A stretch of DNA of 64,000 nucleotides from Chaetoceros tenuissimus (Eukaryota > Bacillariophyta > Thalassiosirophyceae > Chaetocerotales > Chaetocerotaceae). The stretch covers positions 1,612,001-1,676,000 of the forward strand of contig BLLK01000022.1 of NCBI GenBank assembly GCA_021927905.1. Direction: 5' to 3'. Position numbers and translations under genes: made by a program. Positions 1 through 9,583 of the stretch are shown one piece after another. Position 1 is the stretch's first letter. Each line of letters begins with the position of its first letter. The notes below the pieces were generated by a model. That model made no database searches and was not told the origin of the DNA. It saw nothing but the letters and a program-made list of their open reading frames with translations.

Positions 1-164
1 TGATCCAACCGAAATATGATAACTTTAGCATGAGTATGATGAGATCGTGAGATTGTACGATATCTTTTGTAGCACCCGCATGCAATATACAAGATGTGCA
101 TTACTCTACATGACATTCTCCAACTTTTGACCTTGATGTTTGCGTGTATTCTTTCATCATGTTG

Positions 165-950
165 TCACTTTCGTCGTTTTGCCATAGAGTTTGTATCTTC
201 CATAACATTTTCACTTTCTATATTTATTTGAGCAGATGATTCCTTTATCCAATTTTCTAGATTTCTCTTTAGTGAAGAAGTTGCACACTTTGCAATGAGA
301 TCCTTTGCCAATAATATATCCTCCTCAATCTTCTCGTCACAATCGGAATCCATCTTATCATTCTTCCTCTTCTTTCCGTTGCTCTTTTCTTCTTTAGCTA
401 CGAGACAAGTGGGGCATCTTTCAATGAAAAACTTTGTTTGATCATGAGTGACATTACAGAATGTTTGACTTATCATATTGTGAGTAGATAAAACCTTTTT
501 ATGCCCGACACGAATATGATTTTCATGAATGATGTCAAATATCTCTGGAGCGGCAACAAGTCTTTTGTTATTATCTTTACGCACAATCACTTTTGTAGTT
601 TTATACTTGACTCCAGATTCATTATTATTCTCGCCGTCTTTATTCCCCTCCACATGCGTGGAAATATTTTCAACACGGTACATGTTACTAGCTTTGTACC
701 AAAACGTTCTATTAACTTCTGAATCAGGACTGATCTTCTTCTTGTTGTCTTTTACAGAATATTTCTCAATGTTTTCAGCTAGCCTTTGATAATCAAAAAA
801 ACTGTAGTTAGATTTCCTTCTATCTTCTTTCGTTGTTCGAAGCGAAAGATTTGCATCGTTGTCAGTGAAATCAGTTCCAAAGAATTTGTTATTAAACTCT
901 TGTCGCAATTTCTGAAGCGCTTCTAGATGCAGATGCTGACTGGTTGTCAT
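165..950 (-). CDS. Integrase-type HHCC zinc-binding protein (261 aa), possibly domesticated
   Basis: The start is the ATG at 950. Residues about 139-186 match the zinc-binding module (H2C2) at the front of retroviral and LTR-retrotransposon integrases: His142/His145 and His150, then Cys179-x2-Cys182 after an EIFDIIH.NH...GH pattern. This layout also resembles stand-alone eukaryotic proteins of the KRBA2 type. A basic KKRK stretch (about 193-196) may be a nuclear localisation signal. No catalytic DDE core follows; the C-terminus is a charged tail of about 75 residues. The family module normally binds zinc and helps integrase multimerise or bind DNA. A host role here is not shown. It could be a captured integrase N-domain or a remnant of an element whose catalytic part is missing. 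Positions 1-164 downstream show nothing recognisable. Confidence 0.7.
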   Translation of the reverse strand: MTTSQHLHLEALQKLRQEFNNKFFGTDFTDNDANLSLRTTKEDRRKSNYSFFDYQRLAENIEKYSVKDNKKKISPDSEVNRTFWYKASNMYRVENISTHVEGNKDGENNNESGVKYKTTKVIVRKDNNKRLVAAPEIFDIIHENHIRVGHKKVLSTHNMISQTFCNVTHDQTKFFIERCPTCLVAKEEKSNGKKRKNDKMDSDCDEKIEEDILLAKDLIAKCATSSLKRNLENWIKESSAQINIESENVMEDTNSMAKRRK

Positions 951-1286
951 GATAACTGCATGGAAATAATATAATTCTTTTCTATATCTTTTTATCTATG
1001 CGATGATTGTGTGCTAAAACATTATTAGCTACCGCTTTTCCATGTTTGTGAGATAACGGAATTCACCTGCCATGAATGATGACGTAATTTGATACCAGTA
1101 CTAGATATACGTACACGCTTGTCAAATGAGGCGAGGCCAGTCAGCAGTCAGCAGCACAAGAACAACGACAGCACGATACAGAGCATCAGCAACGAATTAG
1201 AATTAGATGCATTTGAACTGTTGCCCAATAGAGATTTGCAAATACTTTCACGCTCCACACTACTACTATATCAGAATAATATCAAA
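951..1286. other. Intergenic region between divergent genes
   Basis: It separates the integrase-like gene (minus) from the mitochondrial-type gene (plus), so it should hold both promoters. An open frame continues upstream of the chosen start at 1287, but it has no ATG context or conserved look, so it is treated as untranslated leader. No repeat or RNA gene was seen. Confidence 0.4.
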
Positions 1287-1775
1287 ATGTTTAGAGCTTC
1301 ATTAAGATGTTTGGCAAGGTCAAGTTCTCAAATGACTGCAGCAGAAAGAGAAGCAGCACTTCGCGATGCAAACGAGAAAATGAGACAATACGCAATGAAT
1401 AGACCAAGTCTGGATAAAGTAAAGCCAAAAAGAGGTTTATTTGAAGGTGAACAGGGTAATCAGCACTTTATCCAATTTGCAGCAGTCACTTCATTCCTAT
1501 GTGCGTTCCTCGTCACTCCTTTTCTCGGAAAGAAAATTGCATTGGATGAAGACTTTCGTAAGAAATTTGTTCCTTCTTGGTACGATTATAGTTTGGAGAA
1601 ACCTGATTATGCTTGGACCAGACAAGAGTTACATGAGCAAATGATTGAAGTTCAGAATCAATTGGCGGAAAGAGCCATTAGAGGGGAATTTACTCCGGAA
1701 AAATTGGAGCAAATGAGAGCTGAGAGAATGGCTTATCATCCTGGATTGGAAGATGATGATGACATTGAAGATTAG
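1287..1775 (+). CDS. Small mitochondrial-type membrane protein (162 aa), unknown function
   Basis: The start at 1287 is preferred over upstream in-frame codons because it gives a typical mitochondrial presequence, MFRASLRCLARSSS, rich in Arg and Ser and lacking acidic residues. A single hydrophobic segment spans about 61-80 and is followed by a charged region containing KKFVPSWYDYSLEKPDYAW. The C-terminus is predicted helical and ends in an acidic run (EDDDDIED). I do not recognise the family with certainty. Length, one membrane span and presequence resemble small accessory subunits or assembly factors of inner-membrane complexes, but that is inference. There is no intron. Confidence 0.6.
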   Translation: MFRASLRCLARSSSQMTAAEREAALRDANEKMRQYAMNRPSLDKVKPKRGLFEGEQGNQHFIQFAAVTSFLCAFLVTPFLGKKIALDEDFRKKFVPSWYDYSLEKPDYAWTRQELHEQMIEVQNQLAERAIRGEFTPEKLEQMRAERMAYHPGLEDDDDIED

Positions 1776-2053
1776 TTATCAAATACATAATACTTAATCT
1801 TCTCTGATATCTTTTTAGGAAGAGATCTTTTTCGTGTAGAATATGTATGCGTGGTAGCCAATCTTCCTTCCAGATTGTTTTTAATCGCATCTTCGGCTTA
1901 TTACTCCCTCTACTATGGCTATTGAAATTTGTCAGGACCTCAAATGCATTATTATTGCTTCACTAGCTAGACGGAGTAAGGTGTACAATAAAAACATGTA
2001 AAGTTTCATTAGAGTATGTAGTAGATTTTTTCGTTTTCAATTGCGCATTCTTT

Positions 2054-4389
2054 TCAATTTTTCTTTCTCTTCATCAGATATTCCTCTACTGCAGTAGGTA
2101 GCAACCACCAAATGTTGTCGCTCATCTTTTTGTCTTCAATGTAGGTCAAAGATTCCTTGGTAAAGTTACGCACTTTACGTGAAGTACGTCTCAGCGCCTC
2201 TTCTTTGTATATCTTCTTGGCATCTCTCAATAACTTTTTGTAAGAAGATCGTGGCCTCTCATCAGAAACTTCTTTTGGTTTAGGGAATGATGCTTTGCTC
2301 TTCGATTTAGAACCTTGCATGAAGCTCTCAAAGGTAAGATCATAAAGGCTCGAGGATTCAACCTTTTTGCTTTTCACAACTTGTCCTTCATCGTTGATGA
2401 GTGAATGATGTACAAATGTTCCTGACTCGAGGTCATGCACATAGAGAGGCAAGAGCAACCAGCCATAATGCGAGATTTGATTGATTGCTTCGCAGATGAA
2501 AGTAGCTTCATGATGACTAATGAAGTAGTTGAGATTCACCCTTGCCCAACCCTAATAAAAGTTGAAAGATGAGAACAGAAATGCAAATATAATGAATAAG
2601 ACTCGATGTAATATTACTTACTGGTTTAAATGACGATACATTGAAACAACTCATCAACGAATCATCAAGTTTCCCTTCAAAGTCGAACAAGTCCCATGCA
2701 AGAGGACCGGCACATGAACAGCCTCCGCGAGCTTGGATTCCGTATACATCATTTAGAAGAGCTATTACAAAGTTGTAATGCAAAGGAACATACAAGTTGT
2801 CCGAGTCAACTGTTCCCATGTTAGCTATTTTGTTCAATGGCTCTGCGAATAACCTTCCGAGATTAGTATCGTTATACACTTCTGTTGATGCATTGGAAGG
2901 TGATTTTGGTCTGATATCTAGCTCAATAGGAGATAGAATATTGAATGAAAAGATTGAAACTCTTCGGGTAGCAAAGTGATAGGAGACATGATTTGCACCC
3001 ATCAATGCAATTGCTTTATTAGATCTCCATGCATTCAATGCCAACGAGCAATGAATATTCTCAAGCTTTTCAATGGTATCGCATCCAACCATCTCCTTAA
3101 CTCTAAAGGCAAGTCCAGCTCTAATATCTCCAAGTATGTTAGGAGTCCCGGCATCCTCGCGATGTTCAATCTCTCTCGAATATTGCGCATGTTCCTTATT
3201 TACCAAGTCGACAGTACCACCTGCTGGACTGCTTGCTAGCTGTGTTTCAACATCAAATGCTTTCTTGAATAGATTACGACGAGCGACTAGAACTCCACTT
3301 GCACCTGGACCACCGATAAACTTGTGTGGTGAAAGAAAGGCTGCATCGATAGAGTCATCTTCTGATGTCCCCATTTTCCCTGCCATATCAATTGAGACAT
3401 AAGCTCCAACTCCAGCATAGTCAAAAAAAGCGTAAGCTCCATACTCATGTAATAGCTTAGCAACACTCTTTACTGGAGTTCTAATTCCAGTAACGTTGGA
3501 ACCAGCTGAAAAGGAACCAATCATTGGCGAATTTTGGCTTGCATATTTCTTCAGCTTGTTTCTTAGGTGGTTTAGATCAGGTGTGCCATCCACTCCTATG
3601 TTTCCAAAATATTTGTTAGAGGTTGTTTACTCTACTATATGATTGGCCTGAAACTAAATTACTAACCTTCTTGGATCACTACACATCGCACTGCCGGTGA
3701 CTCTCTCCACATCAATTCATTTGAATGATGCTCATAAGAAGAAATGAATACAACTGGTTTCTCTATGGAAAAAATGTAAGAAATGTAAAAATAACATGAC
3801 CGTGATTGGTGAGAAAAGGGACTTATAATAGCTTACCTTGTTCTGGTATATTCTCACTTAGATCCCATTTCTTCTCTGCGTATTCTGGAATAGAGAAACC
3901 TAATACTGCGAATATCTTCTCGATTGCAGCTGTGGATCCTGAGCCATTGAACAAGACGGCGTATTCCTCTTTTGGAGCATTCAGAGCTTCGTGAATAATG
4001 TTGCGGGCCTCTTCGCGAAGGTGAGTAGTTTGAGCTCCAGTAGCCGAAGCTTCGGTGTGCGTGTTAGCATAAGTTGGAGCCACAACTTTAGTCATGTAGT
4101 CTTCAACGAACTGAAGACAGCGACCTGAAGCAGTATAATCTGCATAAACAATTTCATGTTCTCTATGAAATGGTGAAGAGATACGACATCTCTGTCCAAT
4201 AACATTGGATCGAATAAGCTCAACAGAATCTTTTGATGTTGATGATGATGCAGTGGAAACATCTGATGATGCAGACCTTGCAAGTAGCTTAGCTCGCACA
4301 TCTCCTTTGGAGGAAGGTATCGCCTTTGGAAATTGATCTTTCGCTTTCTGACGGGGAGCTTGTTTTTTCACTAAGAATTGAGCCGTCAT
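2054..4389 (-). CDS. Class V aminotransferase / cysteine desulfurase-like PLP enzyme, four exons (706 aa)
   Basis: Exons (minus strand) are 4389-3837, 3762-3667, 3595-2622 and 2551-2054. All introns are GT-AG (donors GTAAGC, GTTAGT, GTAAGT) and the phases close to one 706-residue frame. The first ATG is at 4389; an upstream in-frame TTG was ignored. Family marks include YADYTASGRCLQ near 100, the EHHSNELMWRE segment made by the small second exon, Asp275 in FFDYAG (PLP ring contact) and Lys308 in SPHKFIGGPG (expected Schiff-base Lys). ARGGCSCAGP follows, with Cys509 and Cys511, typical of a selenocysteine-lyase/desulfurase-like branch. The N-terminal ~60 residues are basic, Ser-rich and low complexity. 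About 160 C-terminal residues extend beyond the core fold, with a Lys-rich region. Substrate is unknown; members act on cysteine, selenocysteine or other amino acids. I am sure of the fold, not of the reaction. Confidence 0.88.
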
Positions 4390-5014
4390 AATGAGCAAGG
4401 TATGATTCTGTGTAAATGTTGTAGATGCTACTGAAAGTGAAGTTTTTAGAACTTAGTTTACAGAGAAAGTTTCTCCTTTTTGCTTTTTTATTTATGAGCG
4501 TGTGTTGCTTTGGGATTCTTCATTTTTTAAGAATGAATACGAGTACCGTCACTCGTAAAACTCACACAGTAGTCTTAACAGTAGTCTTAACGAGTCATTT
4601 CTTCAATGTCCCATCACAGTGTTCTTTTTTGCTCATATCATTGCTTCATCTAATTTCCAGAATCGTCTCTTCTCATTGGCCAATTAGGTTCAAGAGATAC
4701 TATTTTGCAGAATATGAAAAGGTGTCAGAATAAACGTATATATCTTTCCACTGAAGGAACTTTACCAACTTTCAAATAATATATCAGATTCTATTTGCAT
4801 CTTTGTTGAAGAAACTAATTCAATATTCTAGCCCTTTAGATGTCTTCGTGCCAAATAAGTGAATACAATGACGATCACAACAGCGAAAAGATGACAGCAT
4901 GACAGCTCAAGCAAACCAAAACTCAAAAACCAAAAAAGATACTCCTATACATGTCATCAACAAACAGTACTACTGTACCTACCTTATTATTGATTCCTAT
5001 CTCTCTCTAAAATT
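4390..5014. other. Intergenic, divergent promoter region
   Basis: This 625-bp gap lies between the aminotransferase (minus) and the esterase (plus). It is AT-rich, with a pyrimidine-rich stretch (tatctctctct) just before the esterase ATG. A short plus-strand frame at 4425-4733 has no conserved features and was not annotated. Confidence 0.4.
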
Positions 5015-6049
5015 ATGATGAGAGTCTATGCCTTTATCCTATTATCTCTCTCTTACCTGTCTGGCTCGAGTTTTGCCTTCACGAAACCGCATCAGCAGCA
5101 GTCACGACGAAACGAAATGAACAGGAACGCGACGACCAAACTTCATTCTTCTTCATCTATCAACAGCAACTCGGATGCATTTACAATTCTATCCAAAGTC
5201 AAAACAGGTAGAGGCGAGAAAGCAGGAACTTATCATCGCATACAACATGAATCGAAATCAACAGGTACAAACATGACATTTGGCCTCTTTCTTCCAACAT
5301 CGTATACAAAAAACAAGACACCCGTCATGTTTTTTCTCAGTGGATTGACTTGTGACGAATCGAATTTTTCAACTAAAGCCGGTCCATTGGCATTTGCAAC
5401 CGCCGAAGAAGAAAATATATCAATTTGTCTACCGGATACTTCACCACGAGGGGAGAATGTACCCAATGATGAAAATTATGATTTAGGTCAAGGAGCGGGT
5501 TTTTACATTGATGCAACGCAAGATCCATGGAATCAACATTTTCATATGCGATCGTATGTGAGTCAGGAATTGCCAGAGTTTTTAAAAGACGAATTTGGGC
5601 TTGAAGTCAAGAGTGTTTGTGGGCATTCCATGGGTGGGTTTGGTGCTTTATCTCTTGCGTTTGAGAATCCAGAGGAATGGACTGCTGTATCGGCTTTTGC
5701 GCCGATTTCCAATCCTACAAATTGTCCGTGGGGTGAGAAAGCTTTTACAAATTACTTGGGAAGTGCAGAGAATGGAAAAAAGTTTGATCCTACGGCTATG
5801 CTACAAGCTCGAGAGACTGGGTTTGAAACGTTTGATGATATCTTGATTGATCAAGGTTCCGACGATAACTTTTTGGAGGAGCAATTGAAACCTCATTTGT
5901 TGAAGGGTGCAGCAGATAACTGTGGACAAAGAATTACTTTGAATATGAGAGATGGATATGATCATTCATACTTCTTTATTGCAGCATTTATTGAAGATCA
6001 TGTTCGTTTTCATGCCAAGAGATTGCAGGAGAAGATGAGCGAAATGTAA
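5015..6049 (+). CDS. S-formylglutathione hydrolase / esterase D, with secretory or plastid-type leader (344 aa)
   Basis: The enzyme hydrolyses S-formylglutathione to glutathione and formate in formaldehyde detoxification. Visible marks are the oxyanion-region motif FLSGLTCDESNF (about 107-118), nucleophile Ser205 in GHSMGGFGA, the acid in DQGSDDNFL (Asp283 or Asp284) and His317 in GYDHSYFFIAAF. The core of about 285 residues is full length for the family. Unusually, there are about 50 extra N-terminal residues: a hydrophobic signal-like segment (about 3-20) ending SGSSFAFTKP, then a Ser/Thr/Arg/Asn-rich stretch. A cleavage site just before Phe22 fits the diatom ASAFAP-type bipartite plastid presequence, so this copy may act in the plastid or secretory path rather than the cytosol. 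The last part of this gene and its 3' flank recur as debris beside three ANK-RING copies. Confidence 0.9.
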   Translation: MMRVYAFILLSLSYLSGSSFAFTKPHQQQSRRNEMNRNATTKLHSSSSINSNSDAFTILSKVKTGRGEKAGTYHRIQHESKSTGTNMTFGLFLPTSYTKNKTPVMFFLSGLTCDESNFSTKAGPLAFATAEEENISICLPDTSPRGENVPNDENYDLGQGAGFYIDATQDPWNQHFHMRSYVSQELPEFLKDEFGLEVKSVCGHSMGGFGALSLAFENPEEWTAVSAFAPISNPTNCPWGEKAFTNYLGSAENGKKFDPTAMLQARETGFETFDDILIDQGSDDNFLEEQLKPHLLKGAADNCGQRITLNMRDGYDHSYFFIAAFIEDHVRFHAKRLQEKMSEM

Positions 6050-6170
6050 TGGAAATAACGTTCTCTCTAATAGATGCTTTCCTACAAAATGTACTTGTTA
6101 TATATTATACTAGTGGTCTACTCTATCCCCTTAGACCTAGCATACTGCTAATTGTGATCGCTACTGGTTT

Positions 6171-7952
6171 TCAAATTGAATTAGTAACTCGGCTGCAAAG
6201 ATAGCTGATTTGCGCCTTCAGAACTTGCTCTCTTTGCATAGCTTCCGAGAGCTCTGATTGAAGAGAGTCAATTCTATCGTCCTTTTCTTTTGCAAGCATT
6301 GCAAATTTGCCCAACAATGGATCCTTTCTAATATCAGTTTGAAAGGAAAAGTCTGTTCTACAAACAGGGCATTTATTTCCTCTTTGTTCAAAGGATTGAG
6401 TAATACAACCCTTACAGAAGCGATGACAGCATTTTGTAATGACATGAACATTGCTCATGATGTCAAAACAAATTGGGCATTGCATGTTATCAGACAATGC
6501 TGGTTGCACTGGTAGAGTCTTCGTATTACGGTCGATATATTCCTTGAGCTCAGTTGGCCACATACTCTCTGCCTTTCTACCACGATGATCTTTGGCTTCC
6601 ATCAATTTGGGGCCACCAATGGAAACCAAATATTCGATGACTTCTACGTCAAGGATGTCTCTATCGGATGCATAGTGAAGTATAGTCCCTTCCTCCCCTT
6701 GATGATCAAGTAATTCTTTGCCACCTAGACTCATAACAAGTTTTACACATTTTAGATCCGTTCTCAGACACCTCATAAACTCACTAAGAGCACTGATATC
6801 GTTGTAATTTGTTTCAAGAAGAAGTTTCCAGCCTGTTTTAGAAAGTATGAATGCAATAAGATCGTGATGTCTTTCAAAATCTTCCCTTTTGAGATCTCTG
6901 ACATCAATATCCATGAGTTCAGCAAATATATCATGACAAGCGCTGTGTAAGCAGGTACTTCCTTCGCCATCCTTCAGTTCCAAGACCCGAGTACCCATAA
7001 CATCAACAAATTGTTTTGCAATATCAAGAGGACCATGACGCTCACACAATTTATGAAACGGTAATTCATAACGAACGCTATACGTAGTAAAGCATTTCAT
7101 TTTTTCGTCTTTGGACACTCCCTCATCAACTAAATACTCTCGAACTCTTTCAAATTGGCGATTGTCAATCCAGTCAAAGAATTCTTTTGGAGAAACGCCA
7201 GCATTTGTGAGGCTTTTGATGTGCTTTCGAACTCTATGACTTCTTGGATACTTTTGAAGATGATCAATAATGATATCTCTCTGCGTTTTATTTGTAACTT
7301 CCAAGATACCAACTCCGTCATTGTCTTGGAGTTCTAGTATATCTAAACCACATACCTTCAGTAGTAGATTGATGATTCTAGGGCATTCTCCGTTCCAACC
7401 TAAATATTTGTAAAATAAAGGCCTTTCTCCAGGCTTATAAACAAGATTTGGGCCACCTCTTGAAAGTAACAACTCTACTACATCATACGAGACAGTCGTA
7501 TATTTTAATGCAGGATATCTCTGAACAAGATAATCACTGCTATGTAGCAATGCTTCCTTAAACATTGTGCATCCACTTTCCTCAAAAAAGAAATTCTCAA
7601 GACAATCAATGATGTTTTGAATTAATGCAATAGGTGCACCCTTGTTTACAGGCATTCTACAGCATAGAGAGTAGGACTTTTGAAGAACGAGCTTCTTGTC
7701 AGCTTTTAAAATAGTTTCATCGGAAAGGAACTTTTGAAAAGTATCCCAGTCTTTCTCCTTGCATACTTTATAGAGGCGATCCTTTATCTCTTCTATTTCA
7801 CTCTCGTTCAGCTTTTGGATAGCATTTGAGTCAGATCCTAGTACTTCTTGTCCGTCATTTCTTTCTTGTGATGTCGGCGTTTCATTCCTGTCGCTGCTAC
7901 TACTAGTGTTCATATTCATTGCTCCTATGGTACTACTAAAGAAGCTTTGCAT
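6171..7952 (-). CDS. ANK-RING 1: ankyrin-like repeat protein with C-terminal C3HC4 RING (593 aa)
   Basis: This is a putative E3 ubiquitin ligase. The N-terminal ~45 residues are Ser/Asn/Gln-rich and low complexity. About 50-470 is made of degenerate ankyrin-like units (examples: VVELLLSRGGPNL, LPFHKLCERHGPLDIAKQFVD, TCLHSACHDIF, GTILHYASDRD, VIEYLVSIGGPKL). The RING is at about 492-531 with CPIC, CCHRFC..C and CPVC, all eight metal ligands present. A short coiled coil ends the protein. The start is the ATG at 7952, giving MQSFFSSTIG, the same MQ[SNG] start seen in other copies. It is closest in sequence to ANK-RING 3, 4 and 5 (subgroup A: FDIMSNVHVITKCCHRFC). Its promoter carries TGACGTCA at 8180 and is then interrupted by the transposon. 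The substrate is unknown. Confidence 0.85.
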   Translation of the reverse strand: MQSFFSSTIGAMNMNTSSSSDRNETPTSQERNDGQEVLGSDSNAIQKLNESEIEEIKDRLYKVCKEKDWDTFQKFLSDETILKADKKLVLQKSYSLCCRMPVNKGAPIALIQNIIDCLENFFFEESGCTMFKEALLHSSDYLVQRYPALKYTTVSYDVVELLLSRGGPNLVYKPGERPLFYKYLGWNGECPRIINLLLKVCGLDILELQDNDGVGILEVTNKTQRDIIIDHLQKYPRSHRVRKHIKSLTNAGVSPKEFFDWIDNRQFERVREYLVDEGVSKDEKMKCFTTYSVRYELPFHKLCERHGPLDIAKQFVDVMGTRVLELKDGEGSTCLHSACHDIFAELMDIDVRDLKREDFERHHDLIAFILSKTGWKLLLETNYNDISALSEFMRCLRTDLKCVKLVMSLGGKELLDHQGEEGTILHYASDRDILDVEVIEYLVSIGGPKLMEAKDHRGRKAESMWPTELKEYIDRNTKTLPVQPALSDNMQCPICFDIMSNVHVITKCCHRFCKGCITQSFEQRGNKCPVCRTDFSFQTDIRKDPLLGKFAMLAKEKDDRIDSLQSELSEAMQREQVLKAQISYLCSRVTNSI

Positions 7953-8204
7953 CCTGTTGGCTAATATCTTATTCTAGTTGATTCAATGTACTGGTGTTTT
8001 CAATAGACTTCGATTAGAATTCGCATGAATAGTATGAAGATATTCACATAAATCTTCTATCTTCCACATCCTCTTTTCCTCTCACTCTTCTCCGCGTCTC
8101 GGGTCTCGGGTCTCGGGTCTCGGATCCTTCTTGCACTCGAAAATGTTGAGGCTAAAATAATCGGAACAAAAACGTCTTTCTGACGTCAATGACAAATAAG
8201 GATA
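7953..8204 (-). promoter_or_regulatory. Promoter block of ANK-RING 1, cut by the transposon
   Basis: It contains the family's conserved upstream block, including ggatccttcttgcactcg (8122-8139), tctttctgacgtcaatgac and the TGACGTCA palindrome at 8180-8187. A triple ggtctcg-type short repeat lies at 8100-8122. In sister genes the block continues into atatagcattggaaat, but here that continuation is found only at 14031 and beyond, on the far side of the inserted element. Confidence 0.65.
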
Positions 8205-8206
8205 TT

Positions 8207-8620
8207 CATATCCATATCCAGTTGGGCTGCCGTCGGGGCGGTTTTCGCGCCAAAAACCCCGCCCCGACGGGAAAAGAAAAAACATCAAATTTCCAACGAA
8301 AAAACTTACATAAACTAGACATGAGTTTTTATCTGAACTATTCATTACTTTACACAACAACCAACCATGTTTCACCTTCCATATTTTATCAAGATATACA
8401 ATAGGTGACAATCTAATAGAATCGTGATCGGTAAGTTATAGTTTTGCGATTTGCAGCCAAACGATAAATTTGAAAGTGATGACTAATTTTTCCTTTACAA
8501 AACGATTTTTCTAGAAGCTAGGCGAGAATTGGGGTCATGGAGGTGGTGTAGAATAGTGTTGCAACGGTTCAAGAGTTGATTTGGGGTCTAATGCGGATAT
8601 GCGCAAGGTTGGATTGGCGA
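8207..8620 (+). repeat. Left terminal inverted repeat arm
   Basis: It matches the reverse complement of 13634-14030 almost base for base from ttttcgcgccaaaaacc (8242) inward to ggattggcga (8611-8620). The outer 35 bases are less alike: both share atccatatccag, then differ for about 20 bases. The left arm has an extra half of a GC-rich palindrome at 8230-8241. A frame on the minus strand at 8082-8411 is a by-product of the repeat and has no ATG. Confidence 0.85.
8230..8270. repeat. GC-rich perfect hairpin near the left end of the transposon
   Basis: ccgtcggggcgg (8230-8241) and ccgccccgacgg (8259-8270) form a perfect 12-bp stem around a 17-base spacer, ttttcgcgccaaaaacc, which can itself pair further (ggtttt with aaaacc). 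This GC content is strongly out of line with the AT-rich surroundings. The right end carries only one half (13983-13995). Confidence 0.8.
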
Positions 8621-8718
8621 TTCTAAATAGATTTAAGAGTAAACAAGAAATTAAATATTTTCATTTCTACGTAAATTAATTTCCACTCGATCATGCTTCC
8701 TTTCTACACCTGTACTTC

Positions 8719-9315
8719 TTACAAAAAATCGTGAGTAGGCCAGCTTTGACTGTTTGGGCCGTCACCGTCCACATCGTACTCAACTTCATCAGTTTCCTCC
8801 TCAATTTCCTCTTCAGCTTCCTCCTTCAATTCTTCCTCTAAATTTTCTTCAGCATTTTCTTTCTCATCAACTTTCTCAGTGATCTTTTTGGTCTTGGCCA
8901 AAACCTTCAATTGGTGCATGAAATTATAAACATCAAGAAAGTTTCTTGCGGTCATTTCTCCGTCTTTGCTATCCTTGAATGATACGCAAAAGTTACGAGG
9001 AAATCCTTCGCGAAAAATGGAAACATCAAACGCATTGAATACAACCGTATCCTTGCGCAACTGGTGGAACTTGGCTGGCAAATCCGAAATGCAGCTATTA
9101 AGAACAAGCTGATGACCAACATAAGCGACCACAAAAGCATGATTTGAATTACTTCCTTTCTTTTTAAGAATATAAATTTTGAGTCTATTCTCTTCACGAT
9201 CCTGCTTACCCCCCTTTCGGTAGGTGTCTCCATTCTTCCTTCCGATACGAAACATGTATGAAAATTCGCTTTGGTAAAGCACAGCGAAGTTTTCGTCTTT
9301 GATTGAGATTGCCAT
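8719..9315 (-). CDS. Transposon accessory protein with acidic tail (198 aa), unknown function
   Basis: It lies inside the element, divergent from the transposase gene with a 268-bp shared promoter region. The ATG is at 9315. Residues 1-140 alternate short hydrophobic beta-like strands with basic turns (RKGGKQDREENRLKIYILKK), giving a compact globular look. Residues about 150-185 are almost purely Glu/Lys/Asp/Ala (KENAEENLEEELKEEAEEE), probably a charged coil or disordered tail. I do not recognise the domain. Position and frame integrity suggest a second transposon protein, perhaps a DNA-end or chromatin-binding partner of the transposase. That is inference. It might also be a captured host gene. 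Confidence 0.6.
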   Translation of the reverse strand: MAISIKDENFAVLYQSEFSYMFRIGRKNGDTYRKGGKQDREENRLKIYILKKKGSNSNHAFVVAYVGHQLVLNSCISDLPAKFHQLRKDTVVFNAFDVSIFREGFPRNFCVSFKDSKDGEMTARNFLDVYNFMHQLKVLAKTKKITEKVDEKENAEENLEEELKEEAEEEIEEETDEVEYDVDGDGPNSQSWPTHDFL

Positions 9316-9583
9316 TGTTATATTTACGTATTTGTTTTTATGAGAAAGTGATTGCAGTTTTTAGTCTTGTTCCATCGGAATCACTTATGGCAGTAAGTCA
9401 TGGATATGATTTAAAAATCAGTCCCATTTTGAATAAGGATTCTTCTTTTCCATAGGCAAAGACTTCGTAAACTCGAAAGTTCTAAAGTGAACATACATTC
9501 TAAAGCAATCAGTAGAAAAATGTTTCAATCAATATGGACACAAGTACTTCAAGATTACTCTTACACTATATGATTTCTGCGAA

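Noticed and set aside
4425-4733. 102-residue plus-strand frame upstream of the esterase
   Set aside because: Low-complexity hydrophobic and Ser/Thr-rich composition, no motif, sits in a divergent promoter.
8100-8125. Short ggtctcg repeat as a minisatellite or CRISPR-like array
   Set aside because: Only three 7-8 base units, a local slippage repeat within the promoter. Sister promoters have one or two units.
8082-8411. Pair of similar open frames in the two inverted repeat arms (8082-8411 minus, 13843-14073 plus)
   Set aside because: They begin at TTG, end in different flanking sequence and exist because the arms are copies. No codon-level conservation beyond DNA identity.
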